Source: Mya arenaria (taxonomy: Eukaryota; Mollusca; Bivalvia; Myida; Myidae). Taken from it: DNA of 64,000 bases. Below, piece after piece: positions 33,899 to 45,400 of this stretch (its first letter is position 1; the number at the start of each line of letters is the position of its first letter). The notes under the pieces were generated by a model that saw only the letters and a list, made by a program, of their open reading frames with translations, was not told the origin of the DNA and made no database searches. A program made the translations under genes and the position numbers. The stretch is from positions 11,376,269-11,440,268 of the forward strand of contig NC_069129.1 of assembly GCF_026914265.1 (NCBI RefSeq). The letters run 5' to 3'.

Positions 33899-34906
33899 GG
33901 CAACTGGTCGTGGAAGCGCATCTGCTGCAACAAAATCAATAGTTAAACAAAAGAAGGATAATAGAATTCCTGAAGTACTGAGATAACTTACAAATTTGAT
34001 TTACATGTAGTCAAGCATTGTTATTTTTTGTATTACTATTATCAATAGTATACTTATAACTGGATTTAATATGAAAAAAACACACACTCAATGTGTTTGT
34101 TATTCATGACATTAATTTCAGTACATGTGCATATTTCATGTTTTTATCTTTGCCTAAATTTATTTTATGTTTTATTGATATAAAATTTGAAATAAATAGT
34201 GACATAATTATCATCAAATATCTAATGTTTTAATCAACTGTAATCTTTTGTAATCCTATTACCCCCCGCGGTCATTAACACCTTTTTGATAACGCCCGAT
34301 AGCTACTATAAAACAGAGACCGGAGGAGACCGGGACCGGGAAATAGTATCGCCCCCAAGAGTAGTCGGAAAAACCGTAGACCTACTTTCTCTTTTGCCGT
34401 CTAAAAATAGCAACTTTCGGCAATTTTCAATTTGTTAAATCTAAGTTATTAAAGCGATTTTTTAAAAAATAATTGCGGTTCAGTCGGTCTGAAACAATGT
34501 GGAACTTATTAAAAACTTTTGAAATACGGTTACTTTTCCGGACTGTCGCTTTAACTGTGTTAGTATTAATTATATCACCTCTGTTGTTGGAGGAGGAAAT
34601 CGAGTCAATGTTATGGCCTTAGCGGAGTTGTCACCGGCTCAATCAGCGTGTACAATCTTTACGCAAAGAAGTCAGATATTCAAACGATTTATTTTTTTCA
34701 AAATATGATATGCACATATATAGCAATCACAGAACACTGGCTTTTATAGTTTTGAAATTTGCCCCTTTTCAACTGAACAAACAAAAGAGCGCTAGTGTCT
34801 GTAGCGCTCGTGCTAGCACATCCATGCCAATAAACGGACTTGATGATACCATCTAAGCTAAGTGTGGATTTGCAATTTTTAAAAATATCATACCTGCAAA
34901 TCAGAG

Positions 34907-35052
34907 ATAATGATGTAGGTGTCCGACTTAACTCAAGAGGCCTTGGGTTCGATCCAAACCAGTAGCACTTCTTCATGGCCTCCCAAAAAAGACAATAGTA
35001 AGTGGTTTCATCCGAGAAACGGACACGAGGGAGATTCATATCAACTTTCAGA
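34907..35052 (+). repeat. tRNA-derived SINE (unit B)
   Basis: Counterpart of the SINE at 23215-23372, with a few substitutions (CTTGGGTTCGATCC in place of GTGGGTTCGATCC in box B). Confidence 0.5.
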
Positions 35053-35284
35053 CGTCCTTACGATTGAACTTACATGTAAATACATTATTTGAAACTAGCA
35101 GTGTACTTCAAAAGAAATCTGGAGAAGAGATTAAGTACACATACAACAAACATGTGAAAACAGTTTCAGTAAGATTGACACGTGCAACACTCTCAAAGCG
35201 AAATGACGATACAGTATTATTCAATTTACTACGATTATATACATTCAGAGAATCCAAAGGAACAAGAAATAAACAACACTAGGT

Positions 35285-35720
35285 CAGTGTGTACCATGTG
35301 ATAAATTTCGTCATAGATGCTACGTCGGAAGGCACAATTTTACTTGGAATGAAGACTTTAAACAAAGATAACTTCACTATTTCTTCACCATTTTAAATGA
35401 AACATAGCACAGTCTGCGCCGCCAACGGAAACTCCCCCGGGTCTTAAACCAGAGTTTGATTGAGAGATTAGTTTCTTAAAACACTTCAACAAACCTTTTC
35501 ACAATACGGCTGTCTGACGGAGCACTGTCACAACATTATTTTGGAAACAGGTTTGTCGACGTGTTTGATGAAACTAAGCACCTTATCAAACTTCGGTAAT
35601 AAAACGAAGGCTGTGTAGTAAAAGAAATGTTACCTTTGATTTAAGTCTTTATTTAAAGCTAAATGCTGCCTTCCGACGTAACACATATGACGTAATTTAT
35701 CACGTGGTTTACACACACTG
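35285..35720. repeat. Palindromic MITE, family CAGTGTG, copy 3
   Basis: Unit B counterpart of copy 2, again about 210 bp beyond the stop codon of the CBM14-LamG gene, with AATAAA on the minus strand. Confidence 0.75.
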
Positions 35721-35932
35721 TAGGCTATTGGTTCACTCAATCGGAAGATTAGATTTAAGATAATTTCAGAATTATCCTTGGGGTTATTTTTACAATTTTG
35801 GAAGTGACTGTCAAACATGAAACATAACTATTTCTTCCACAAAACGGCACAATCTATGTCCATGTACATAAACAGTTGCCGAGAAACTAGATCTAACGTC
35901 AAACAATCAATTTAGTCCACACTCAAAACGTT

Positions 35933-37393
35933 TTAGCACACATAAACAGTAAATTCGTCGATTTCTCCTTTAAACGGCGTTATATTTGCGCCATGACCAA
36001 TTTTGAGTGGGCATGCTATCTTGTTGAAATTTCCTTCAGCAGGGACAGAATTGGATGTATCTCCATTCTTAAGAGTGAATTTCCTATCATTGAACATGTA
36101 AAAAACCTCTTTTGTGGGTGTTTGCCCGCCTGGTGGAGGAGGACGTTGACGAACATATGTGTATTTTAACTTGTTTGCATCTGTTTGTAAACCAACACCA
36201 CTGAAAATGTATTGTACATTTTCGTACATGTAAATGCTTGACGCTTCGTTGCATCCATAATTCGAGAATATTGACATCAACTGATTCTTGGGGATCGACT
36301 CATGGTCCGAACTGTAAATTACCTTTATCACTAAACTCGTTGTTATATTCACGCTTGAAAAGTTTGAAATTGTAAGAAAGTTTTCGTATCCGTGGAAAAT
36401 GGCCTTACCATTTCGTACTGTTACATTGTGATTGATAATTTCATACGCGTTACCGGACTGATCTTTGTGGTCTAGCGTAAACGGTAGATGGATTATCGGC
36501 GAACACATCGTTGTTTGGGTCTTATTGTTAACACTCCGAGTTAGTGCAAGTATTTCAGTTTGATCCACGATGTTAATGCAATTGCAGACAGCTTGTACAA
36601 ACATTGTTCCTGCCGGACAACTTCGTTCCATAATCCAGTCTCCGCCATAAAGCGTTTGTTTATATAAGTCAGGGTTATTAGGTACGGCGCTTTTATCACA
36701 GACCGATCCTGCAGCTTGACTAGGGTTAACTCTGCTTACAATAGGCTTTACTTTGAGGCCGCCTGTATCTGAATTGACATCGCCTTTTACTAGTTGGTCT
36801 GCAGGTGTTTTTTGATTAATATCCGAAATCACTGAAACACCTGTAAGCATTGTTTCCATTTGGCTATGAAACGGTAGACTCACCGAATCTCCCACAAAAT
36901 CATTAATTTGTTCATTTGTTTGATTGAACACAATGGTGTCCATACAACGTTGATTACATTTGATGTCAACCGTAGTATTCACACATTCAAGACTTTCATG
37001 AAAATACTGCCCAAAAGGACAACACATTGGTATGGACGAACTTCCTCGGCACTCATAGAAACCTCTACAATTTCCAAGTCCATTTCTTCTCTTTCCATCT
37101 GGTTGTTGATAACACAAATCATGTTTGCAGACAGTGTCTGTTGCTAAGATACAGGTCAGAACAGTTGGGTTCCAATATGTTCCATAACCACAATCTCTCA
37201 CAAAGCCAACATACTGACCCTCTTTGTTTTGCATGCACTGGATATATTTGCTACAGTCTGTCGGGTGTTCCTTATACCCTACTCGAAGTTTCATGGTCTC
37301 TTCGTCACATACAGCGGTGTACTCTTGACCGGGAGTCACTCTTGCCATCCAAAGTACACACAGGATGTGCACAACAAATGATGGAGCCATCAT
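35933..37393 (-). CDS. CBM14-LamG (Pif-like) secreted protein, unit B
   Basis: Tandem twin of the unit A gene, also 486 residues with the same signal peptide, three cysteine-rich chitin-binding segments and LamG domain. I count 13 amino-acid differences: D164N, T179M, G242D, I243L, L273I, L278Q, D349N, P385S, S409L, H413Y, K424Q, S426P and H435N. None falls in the first 163 residues, which hold the signal peptide and both complete peritrophin-A modules. All cysteines are kept and there is no break, so both copies look functional. The 5' leader intron is at 37404-37682 (donor TTTGA/GTAAGT, acceptor TTTTTCAG). The two large insertions of unit B lie outside the gene, the 3.8-kb element about 1.4 kb beyond its 3' end. 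Confidence 0.85.
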   Translation of the reverse strand: MMAPSFVVHILCVLWMARVTPGQEYTAVCDEETMKLRVGYKEHPTDCSKYIQCMQNKEGQYVGFVRDCGYGTYWNPTVLTCILATDTVCKHDLCYQQPDGKRRNGLGNCRGFYECRGSSSIPMCCPFGQYFHESLECVNTTVDIKCNQRCMDTIVFNQTNEQINDFVGDSVSLPFHSQMETMLTGVSVISDINQKTPADQLVKGDVNSDTGGLKVKPIVSRVNPSQAAGSVCDKSAVPNNPDLYKQTLYGGDWIMERSCPAGTMFVQAVCNCINIVDQTEILALTRSVNNKTQTTMCSPIIHLPFTLDHKDQSGNAYEIINHNVTVRNGKAIFHGYENFLTISNFSSVNITTSLVIKVIYSSDHESIPKNQLMSIFSNYGCNEASSIYMYENVQYIFSGVGLQTDANKLKYTYVRQRPPPPGGQTPTKEVFYMFNDRKFTLKNGDTSNSVPAEGNFNKIACPLKIGHGANITPFKGEIDEFTVYVC

Positions 37394-37403
37394 CTTATAG
37401 AAA

Positions 37404-37682
37404 CTGAAAAATTATATATAAGTTTTACGAAAATGATTGTTCGGTTTCTTCGACTATTAACTGGTATTGTAAACGGTTTGATTTACATAAATTCAATATT
37501 GGTATACAAGAATGCAGAATTAAAAAAATACATACATTAAAAAAATAAAAAAAAATATATTTATTACTTCAAAAGGAATACATCTGTGCTAGGGTCAACA
37601 ATAAAGTATATGATTTGTTAAATTAGAAACTAGGATACGATATCATTGAATAATAATTACTTTAAAAACTAAAGTTACTTAC
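37404..37682 (-). other. 5' UTR intron of the unit B gene
   Basis: Same donor and acceptor positions as in unit A; the acceptor differs by a purine change near the AG (TTTTTCAG instead of TTTTTTAG). Confidence 0.6.
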
Positions 37683-37697
37683 TCAAATATCGATGTT

Positions 37698-37715
37698 CCA
37701 ATGATTTTCGAAAAT
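37698..37715 (-). promoter_or_regulatory. Conserved 18-bp motif, unit B gene
   Basis: ATTTTCGAAAATCATTGG on the coding strand, identical to units A and C. The TATA-like sequence above it has changed from TATAAAC to TATAAGC. Confidence 0.5.
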
Positions 37716-39525
37716 AATCCACGCTTATATGAGTATTGTTTACTATGTTTAAAAATGAAAATATATAGTTTCTTTAGTTGCAAAGTTTCACTCCTTCTTA
37801 TGAAGTGTCTAGATACCGCCCATTTCAATGATCATATGTGTTGTTGTTTTAAATATATTTTCCTTCAACGAAAATCATTTAAATCCTTAAATAAACATTC
37901 ATTTTTTTATGTAAACCTCATATGTAAGTAAAATAATTCGTTTAAAATCAAATCAGCAATTTCATCACACATCTTATTAATTTTATACAAAAATTGTTAA
38001 TGTTGAAATGCATGCGTTAATGCGTGGTATTTACAATGATTGATATCTATATTTTTGAATTGTTTCGATGAAATTATTTTCTTAAATATGTTTTTTTTAA
38101 TTGTATAGAACTCGATAACTATTTATAAAAATGTCAAGATTAAGACACATTGTCATCGAATTTATGGAGTTGAATGTATGTTTGTCTAATTCAGTCATAA
38201 AACCATTCTTGTGGTTAATGTATTTACCATCGCCAAAACCAACTTACACCACATGCAAAGAGATTGAATAGATGTGATCAGCGATCATTAATTCGACATT
38301 CAAGCATCAAATTGGAAAAAAAAAATTGAAGTCTGAATGCATAAATAAACTCACAAACTAAAAAGCATCTATCAAAATTAAGCTGATTAAATGTAACAAC
38401 ACAAAACTATAGTATGCAGGTGCTGTGCTACTTAAAATTGTTAGGGCTTTTAAATCAATATTCTTAACGCAAAATTCGTTTAATCTTCATTCATAGTCAA
38501 ATACAAAATAATAAAAGTTTTCAGCTCTGCGTTTTAATGATCTAAAGAAGTAGCAGCAGTAACGAGATCATTTAAGTTCTTCATGCTGATTTTGATGATG
38601 GGAAAGAAATTTAGGCTTGAGTTTTGTGGTGTTTCAAGTTTCTTGTTTGTGATTTTTGTTTTTGTGTTCTATGTCCTTGGCGTTTACACTGTGCCATTAA
38701 ACGGTGTTTATGTTTAAACTTTTGGCTACTGAGCTTGTTTCTGTAGTTTTTCAAATACGGTTTGGGAAAATCAATTCATTCTGGATGGTCTCTGGGAGTG
38801 GGGTGTCAAGTTTTCAATATATAACACATGTAGTCGTTTTTCATACGTTTGTTGTTAATTACACTCGTAATAATAAAATCGCACGTTATAATGCATTGTA
38901 ATGGATAATGAAGGGTCATTGTTCTGTGAAACGTATGAAACCGTCTTTGCTCAACAAATCATGCGATCCTTAACAAAGAGTTAAAAACCATAAGTTTACA
39001 AAAGTTACTTCCATGTTCTTCAATAAGCATAATGATTTGATTCATTAATATAAATGAAATTTTTAATCCCTGATAGCTAAAGGTATTTCCCAATATGTTT
39101 TTATGGTCCAAAAATGGTAAAAAGAAGAAAAAAAGTGGATACTAACGAGTGGAGTTCTTGACCTTGTAACTATTTTGGTATTTGTGTCACTTGTTTTCTG
39201 GTAGTTTGGCGCTCATGATCCGAATTCCGTCTGATGCTGGACTTTAAAGCTTAAATATTTCATGTGTATATTTCAATAGATGTAGGTGAACGTTTGATAT
39301 TGAATCCTCGTGAAAATTGAATTTCTATGTTATTTAATTTGCCGGTCCTAAGCGGTACCTCAATTGTGCATAATCGTGTTTTTTCATTAGTTTTCCATTT
39401 TTTCCCCTGATCTGCCAAGGCGGTTAGCTCGACGTTTAATTACAACGATGAGTTGTTATAAATGTAAAACAACCGACCCTTTCTCGTGTCCTTAGAAGTG
39501 TGGTTGTACAAAATGTGTGTGCTGT

Positions 39526-39568
39526 GGGGGGGGGGGGGTGCGTGTATGTGTGTGTGTGTGCGTGTGTG
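39526..39568. repeat. G-rich / GT microsatellite (unit B)
   Basis: A run of about ten G followed by TGCGTGTATG and (GT)n; allelic-type length difference from the unit A copy. Confidence 0.85.
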
Positions 39569-39849
39569 TAATATGTACGCTTAAGGGCCTTCCATAGTTC
39601 AAAAGTGGGTGGGGAAGGCAACATATTAAAATGTTTAAAAGTTTATATTTTATTTATTTTGAGGATCATTTTTTTCTGTAGTAAAACATACATTCTTCGC
39701 GACATGTTTTGCGTTAAGAAGATGTTGACCGACTTAAACGAAAAATATTTAATCAGATTTTGGATCAAAAAGCATTTGCATAATTTCGAAAAAGTCTTCC
39801 GACAATAAAGGTTTATTTTTGTCAAAATGCTCCAGTTTACCCAATAAAC

Positions 39850-41033
39850 AAGTTCATAAATGACATTGTTGTTAATATTGGTAGTAATATTAGGTTATTC
39901 GCAGACGATACCAGTCTATACATTCTGGTTGATGAGCCCCTGAGGGCCACTGAAATAATCCAGAGGGATATTCATAGCATAAGTACTTGGGCTGATAAAT
40001 GGTTAGTAACCTTTAACCCTCAATTTTGTTTTCCCGAAAACGACAACCTCGTTTCTACCCCGAGTTAACTATGTATGGTCAACAAATTTCAGAAACTAAC
40101 TCGCACAAACATCTTGGTTTGGTCCTCTCCAGTGACTGTACATGGCACGAGCACTTTGAGTACATTAGAAGTAAGGCCCTCAAACGCATATGCATCATGC
40201 GAAAGCTAAAATTCCGTTTGGACAGAAAATGTCTAGAAATTATCTATTTTTCATACATTCGCCCAATTCTTGAATATGCTGATACAGTGTGGGATAATTG
40301 TACAGACTACGAAAAAAATGAACTTCAAAAGATTCAAAATGAGGCCGGTAGAATCGTCTGTGGGGCTACAAAGCTAGTATCTATTTCCGTTCTTCACAAG
40401 GAACTGAGCTGGCCTACTCTTTCAGAAAGACGACTCAATCACAAACTATGTCTCTTCTATAAAATGGACAACGGCCTTGTACCTGAGTATTTATCATCCC
40501 TTACACCCCAAACTGTTGGTTCTCATAATTATCCACTACGCAATGCATCTAATACAAGAACGGTTATGTCACGTACTAGTTCTTACTTTTCCTCTTTCCT
40601 TCCTTCTTCTGTACGTGCATGGAATGAACTTTCTCGGGATGTGCGGGACAGCCCTTCTATTGCTTCTTTCAAGAGATCTATTTCAAATCAATCTTCAGTC
40701 TGCCCTCCATACTATTACAACGGTAGCCGTCGCTTGCAGGTACTCCACGCTCGACTGCGTACTAGTTGTAGTGCCCTTAACTATCACCTCTTTTGCAAAA
40801 ACATAATAATTTCTGCTCTATGCGAATGTGGTGAAGTTGAAAGTAGCACTCACTTCTTCCTGCATTGTCCCTTGTATACGGATATTCGACAAACCTTAAT
40901 TCGTGATATGTCTAGAATCACACGTGTTGACATTGATATCATTCTCAACGGTGATCCTACCCTTAACAACGAGAGCAACTCAAAAATCTTCAGTTTTGTT
41001 CATAGCTTCTTACAAAACTCGAAACGCTTCTGA
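39850..41033 (+). pseudogene. LINE ORF2 remnant: reverse transcriptase C-terminal half
   Basis: The first part reads FINDIVVNIGSNIRLFADDT, containing the FADD catalytic box of reverse transcriptases, then TWADKWLVTFNP. Near 40021 the frame shifts, apparently by a small deletion that removed the K-T-E motif, and then stays open for 335 codons to TGA 41031. This later part has HKHLGLVLSSDCTWHEH, IRPILEYADTVWDNC and the cysteine-rich C-terminus CECGEVESSTHFFLHCPLYT, as in Jockey/CR1-like elements of invertebrates. Motifs upstream of FADD and the endonuclease are missing, so it is dead. Confidence 0.85.
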
Positions 41034-41457
41034 TTATGCTATATTCCCAGACTTGACCCTTTCTACCAAACGGTACAGGTACCCAACTATCATCAATCTA
41101 ACTATCATCAAACTTACATATACTCTCGCTCTGTCTACTTTTTTTTCATCCATCCATCTTTTTTTTGTTACCCAAATCATCATTTTTATACACTATTTCA
41201 AACGCTTTCTTTCGTTCTCTTAAGATAATATTCTGCATGTTTTCATTAACAACATATATACATATATATACATGTAATTAAAATTGTCTAACCTTCTCAT
41301 TACTCTGCATAACGTGTAACTTAATTCTCACGGAGAGAAACTTTATAAGCTATGCTTTCGTTTCAATCCGATTCAATATATTAATGCAAATACTTAAATT
41401 ATATTTAACGTGTATTATATGTATATAGAGATATGTTGAATAAAATATGTTTAAACC
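39852..41457 (+). mobile_element. 5'-truncated non-LTR retrotransposon (LINE)
   Basis: Present in unit B and absent at the matching site of unit A (CCCAATAAACAAAGTCG). A short target duplication AAACAA lies at 39846-39851 and 41458-41463. The insert starts inside the reverse-transcriptase domain and ends with AATAAAATATGTTTAAACC; no long poly-A tail is seen. Confidence 0.8.
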
Positions 41458-42092
41458 AAACAAAGTCGTAGGGTATCTTGATGATATATTTTCAAATTAG
41501 AAAGAAAATCAATAAAATATTGAAAAACAGGGAATAAAAAATCATTTCCAGGTTATAAACATGAACATGTCTTTCTTAAATTACCTGTTAACACCACATA
41601 GCCACAAGCATTTTTAAAGTTAGTGTTGACTATTTTTAAACGAAAACACTTTTGCAAATGCTTTTTATTGGAACTCTGATAAAAACTTTTTTTCGTAAAA
41701 TTTGATTAACTCCTTATTACACCTACACATGTAGCAAGGGATTTATGTTTTATGCTTGCTTAATATTGATTAAAACTAAATAAAAATGATTTGTTTTTAT
41801 ATTTTGGTCCTTCAAACAACTTTTGCACAGAGGAAGGCCCTAAGTTAAAAAAACAACACTTTTTGAAAATAGAACTGACATTCGTTTTCAAAACATTCCA
41901 ACGCACTCAAATATCAAAGATATTAACCTCTTTGGAAACCTCATTTGAAATAAAGCATGTCAATAATAATGATCTCTCCTGCCACTAGAGCGGCACTTGA
42001 TGTATTGCTAAGTGATGTGTGTTTAATTTAATATTGATTTAACTGTCAGTAAACTAATTGTGCGTAAGCTGTGTGAAGTTAGCTAAACATAC

Positions 42093-42194
42093 GACATTGG
42101 ACATTGGACATTCAAAATCGAATGTTGTGCTGGCACGACATTGGACATTGGACATTCAAAATCGAATGTTGTGCTGGCACGACATTGGACATTG
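42093..42194. repeat. 44-bp tandem repeat, 2.3 copies
   Basis: GACATTGGACATTGGACATT followed by CAAAATCGAATGTTGTGCTGGCAC, at 42093-42136 and 42137-42180, with a partial third copy running into the CTA microsatellite. It lies just past the right end of unit B. Confidence 0.9.
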
Positions 42195-42199
42195 AATGT

Positions 42200-42218
42200 C
42201 TACTACTACTACTACTAT

Positions 42219-42256
<38 letters not shown>

Positions 42257-42274
42257 TTATTACTACTACTGCTA

Positions 42275-42306
<32 letters not shown>

Positions 42307-42310
42307 TTTG

Positions 42311-42365
<55 letters not shown>
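42200..42365. repeat. (CTA)n trinucleotide microsatellite, ~165 bp
   Basis: Nearly pure CTA/TAC repeats with a short GCT-rich interruption in the middle (CTGCTGCTGCTGCTGCTTTT). It creates open frames of poly-Leu, poly-Thr, poly-Tyr and poly-Val on both strands that are not genes. Confidence 0.95.
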
Positions 42366-42440
42366 CGCGGGAAATAGGGCCATGAACTCGAGAGAAACTT
42401 CCTCTCCCGTCGCATTGCCGATACCATCAGTGCGTGCAAC

Positions 42441-42461
42441 TAATTAATTAATTAATTAATT
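42441..42461. repeat. (TAAT)n microsatellite
   Basis: Five uninterrupted TAAT units ending in TGG. Confidence 0.85.
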
Positions 42462-42599
42462 GGCAGTGATAAGACGCCTAACCCAACATGAACAGAAATA
42501 TATTGTATTTTGAAATTGGTGCAATCTTTGTTTTCTCGTGACGTTGCGTGTCTCTCATTATTGTTTGTTTTTACCTTGACCTTTATCCTTATGCATTTA

Positions 42600-45400
42600 A
42601 TCAGGATCTTGGTTCAACTGTAGACTACTAGGTTTGTCCCTGTAGCTTTATTGATTAATTAGGCTGGTTGAGACTCTCCTTTGCTAAGAACAGCTTCCCT
42701 AATCCAATTATAACTTTGTCGTTTTTTCTTTAGTTTATAAACGTCAGCCCGCATCCATCTTGACCCGCCGTGTATCCCACCACGATTTGTATCTCAATAA
42801 ACGGACAGGAGTTTTGGCTGATTTCCTGTCACAATAGACTGCTCCAAAATAAAATTGAATATTAAGATATATACTACTTGAGATGATTTAATTCAAAATG
42901 TAGTCGTACATAACACAGTTGTCTAATGCAAGTAAGGGTCCATATATTCAGTCGAACGATTTATGATGTTCATTTCCCAATTGTTTTGAATCTATTGACA
43001 TAAAAGTTATTCAATAAACTACTACCCATATATTGTACAGTCCTATTTATGACCAAGAACGTGAGTAACACAGTATCACGCATAATGTTTCCATTTGTCT
43101 CTATAAATCTATGAATTCAATTTCTCTTTTTTTCAATTCATTTTATTTAAGTTAACAAAGGCCATCGGCCCAAAATACACAAAATGTATACAAAACATAG
43201 TATAGTAGTTGAAACATAAGATTTACATATTTATCATGTCTAACAGATGGTATACTTAGATTTTATCTTCAATATTGTTTTATCATTTTCAGTAGACATT
43301 AAAACGTAGAAATCATTTAAACTATTACCAGATGAATACCAATTAAAATATATTGTCTACGAATAATATCGAATTTAGGAATTGAAAGAATGCATGATAT
43401 TCACCATCAACAACTGTCAAATTTTGACAATATATACAAATTCTCTCATCTTGTGGAGTATTTATTTATTTTCTAAGTTCCGTGTTTAGTTTATGGTTTG
43501 AACAGCGAAACCTAGCAAAAGCAATCTATATTTTAATGGAATTTCCAGGTACCTTTCTGTATTTAATAATGTGTTATAATGTTTATAATGAGTGATGAGC
43601 TGTGTTGCGTGTCTACGTAATCTGAAAAAAGATAAATTGACAAACAAACAAACTGGATGCTTAGTCTATTTAAGATGAAATATGACATCCATTAAGGAGG
43701 CGATGTTTTGCCCACAATCTGAAACAGGGAGATGACAATTGTCTGGTAAAGGAAATGTTCATTGAAACATAAAACCGATCTATGAATGGGATGGCTATTT
43801 CTTGGTTTAAGAGATGTCATGGTTTATTCTACTGTCAAACAAATTTTGTTGAGAGTTATTTCTATGATACATGTAGTTTTCATATATAATATCATTGTAT
43901 AATCAATTGACGAGGTAATTAATTTGTTATTTGAATGGTAAAATTCAGATATTTCAGAGAAAATCAGTTCGATCACAATCCGAATCACACATCTGACCAA
44001 TCATTATTTTTAGATAACATCACAACATTAATATTTATTTGGAAATTATGCAAGATGTGTATTTTCCAATGGTTGACAATATAAAAAGCTGGTCACCATT
44101 GCCAACATTGACATTCTGTGATAAATGAAAAGACAGTTATCTGTTTAAAACATTTTTTTATTTATGCAGAGGAAAGCACCATATAAAAGTAAAAGCAGTA
44201 CGATTTTACAATTTTGAGAACATTACGGCTTAATACTGCACTATCGGCGATTATTACGAGACACTGTTCAGTTAAAACATTAAAAAATACTTTTCATTTA
44301 CACCAAACATAAATGCACCATTGCTATTTGTTGCCTTGACAATGTTGCATTTATCCTCGTTTACATTATAGCATCTTTGATCTCGTGTTGGCTTAAGCGG
44401 TATCAAATTTTCAAGAATTGATCACTTTTAATAATTTCGAAGGACCAGACAATAATTCATCTCTGCTTTCCGTTTGTGCATGCAATCTTAATTTGACGTA
44501 TGGACATCTTTCTTTCTGCGAAACAAATTTCTCTTCGCTCAAGTGTTATAGGACATCAAGTATTTTGATGTGCTAGGTAAAAAGCAAATATATTCAAGTT
44601 TATGCACCTTTTATATAGCATGGCGTTTTCTTTCCATTTTGGAAAAAAAATAATACATATTTGGCATTTGGAATGGGTCAGATATGGGTCAGATATTCTG
44701 ACCCTTGAGATGGGCAGAAAGGGCGTTTATGATGCAAATCAACTGTTTCTTTTCCAAATTTCAACGGCAATACCTTGAGGGTTGATGAATATAGTCTTTT
44801 GAAAATGTGAAGAATAATGAGCACATTGCAGGATAACACACATGATCTATAAAATGCTGTGTAACTAGTATTGAACGTGTTTAAGTTGTTTAAGATGCCT
44901 GTTAAATCTTTGCGAGACATTATTCATGCAGCGGGTCGATTCGACCTTTAAGCTAAGAATGTGTCAACGACGAACATTTAATGGTGAGGATACATAATTT
45001 AGCGAAAATTATGTTTTATGCAGGCAACCGCGCCACAGGAACAAAAATGTGAAACAATGAAACAGATAACGGCCTTACACTGAACTCATCAACATCCTTT
45101 TATATATTTATTTTAATTGCCCCAACATTTAACGAAAAAATTATAAAACATATGACTATCTTAACATAACGTATTGACTTTAAAGCGCCTTATGCTCTGA
45201 TGCATATAGTGTACAAAATCTATATTTACGTGCAAGACTTTACGCATGTAAGTTGGTAAATTGATACTAGATAAGATTTCAACGTGCATCGTTAAACTAA
45301 ACAAGAAACGCAAAGCTTCAATGAGATTTATCCTGTCTCGACATGTCATATCCGGAATGCAAAAGTTCTAAAGCAGACGACATCTTCTTCATAACTTGTA
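42600..45400. repeat. Ancient duplicon, copy 2
   Basis: Blocks match copy 1 (10040-13440) and copy 3 (56340-58760), for example ATAATGTTTCCATTTGT, GTTGCGTGTCTACGTAATCT, AGATGACAATTGTCTGG, CATGCAATCTTAATTTGACG and CTGTCTCGACATGTCATATC. At 44333-44372 it holds a short TTGACAATGTTGCATTTATC / CTCGTTTACA word that is the unit of the large minisatellite in copy 3. No gene seen. Confidence 0.55.

Larger units (their letters stand above)
30723..34550. mobile_element. TTAA-flanked DNA transposon (3828 bp) with empty site in unit A
   Basis: TTAA at 30719-30722 and 34551-34554 flanks an element whose ends are AGCGACAGTCCG and CGGACTGTCGCT (12-bp perfect inverted repeat). A longer subterminal inverted repeat, GGGCGATACTATTTCCCGG, lies at 30952-30970 and again inverted at 34336-34354. 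Unit A has the unoccupied sequence CCCGCAGTTAACTGTG with a single TTAA. TTAA target duplication is shared by piggyBac, Kolobok and Sola3 superfamilies; the ends do not decide between them. The interior holds a nested Harbinger derivative and a decayed Ulp1/PHD coding remnant, so the element is no longer autonomous. Confidence 0.85.
29121..42063. repeat. Recent segmental duplication, unit B
   Basis: Direct repeat of unit A with a ~330-bp spacer between the units. It is longer only because of inserts: ~190 bp near 29929-30116, a 3828-bp transposon at 30723-34550 and a 1606-bp LINE at 39852-41457. There is also a ~75-bp deletion near 38378 relative to unit A and a 24-bp difference near 41866. 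Confidence 0.85.

Noticed and set aside
42104..42447. Poly-Leu, poly-Tyr, poly-Thr and poly-Val frames on both strands
   Set aside because: Translations of the CTA trinucleotide microsatellite.
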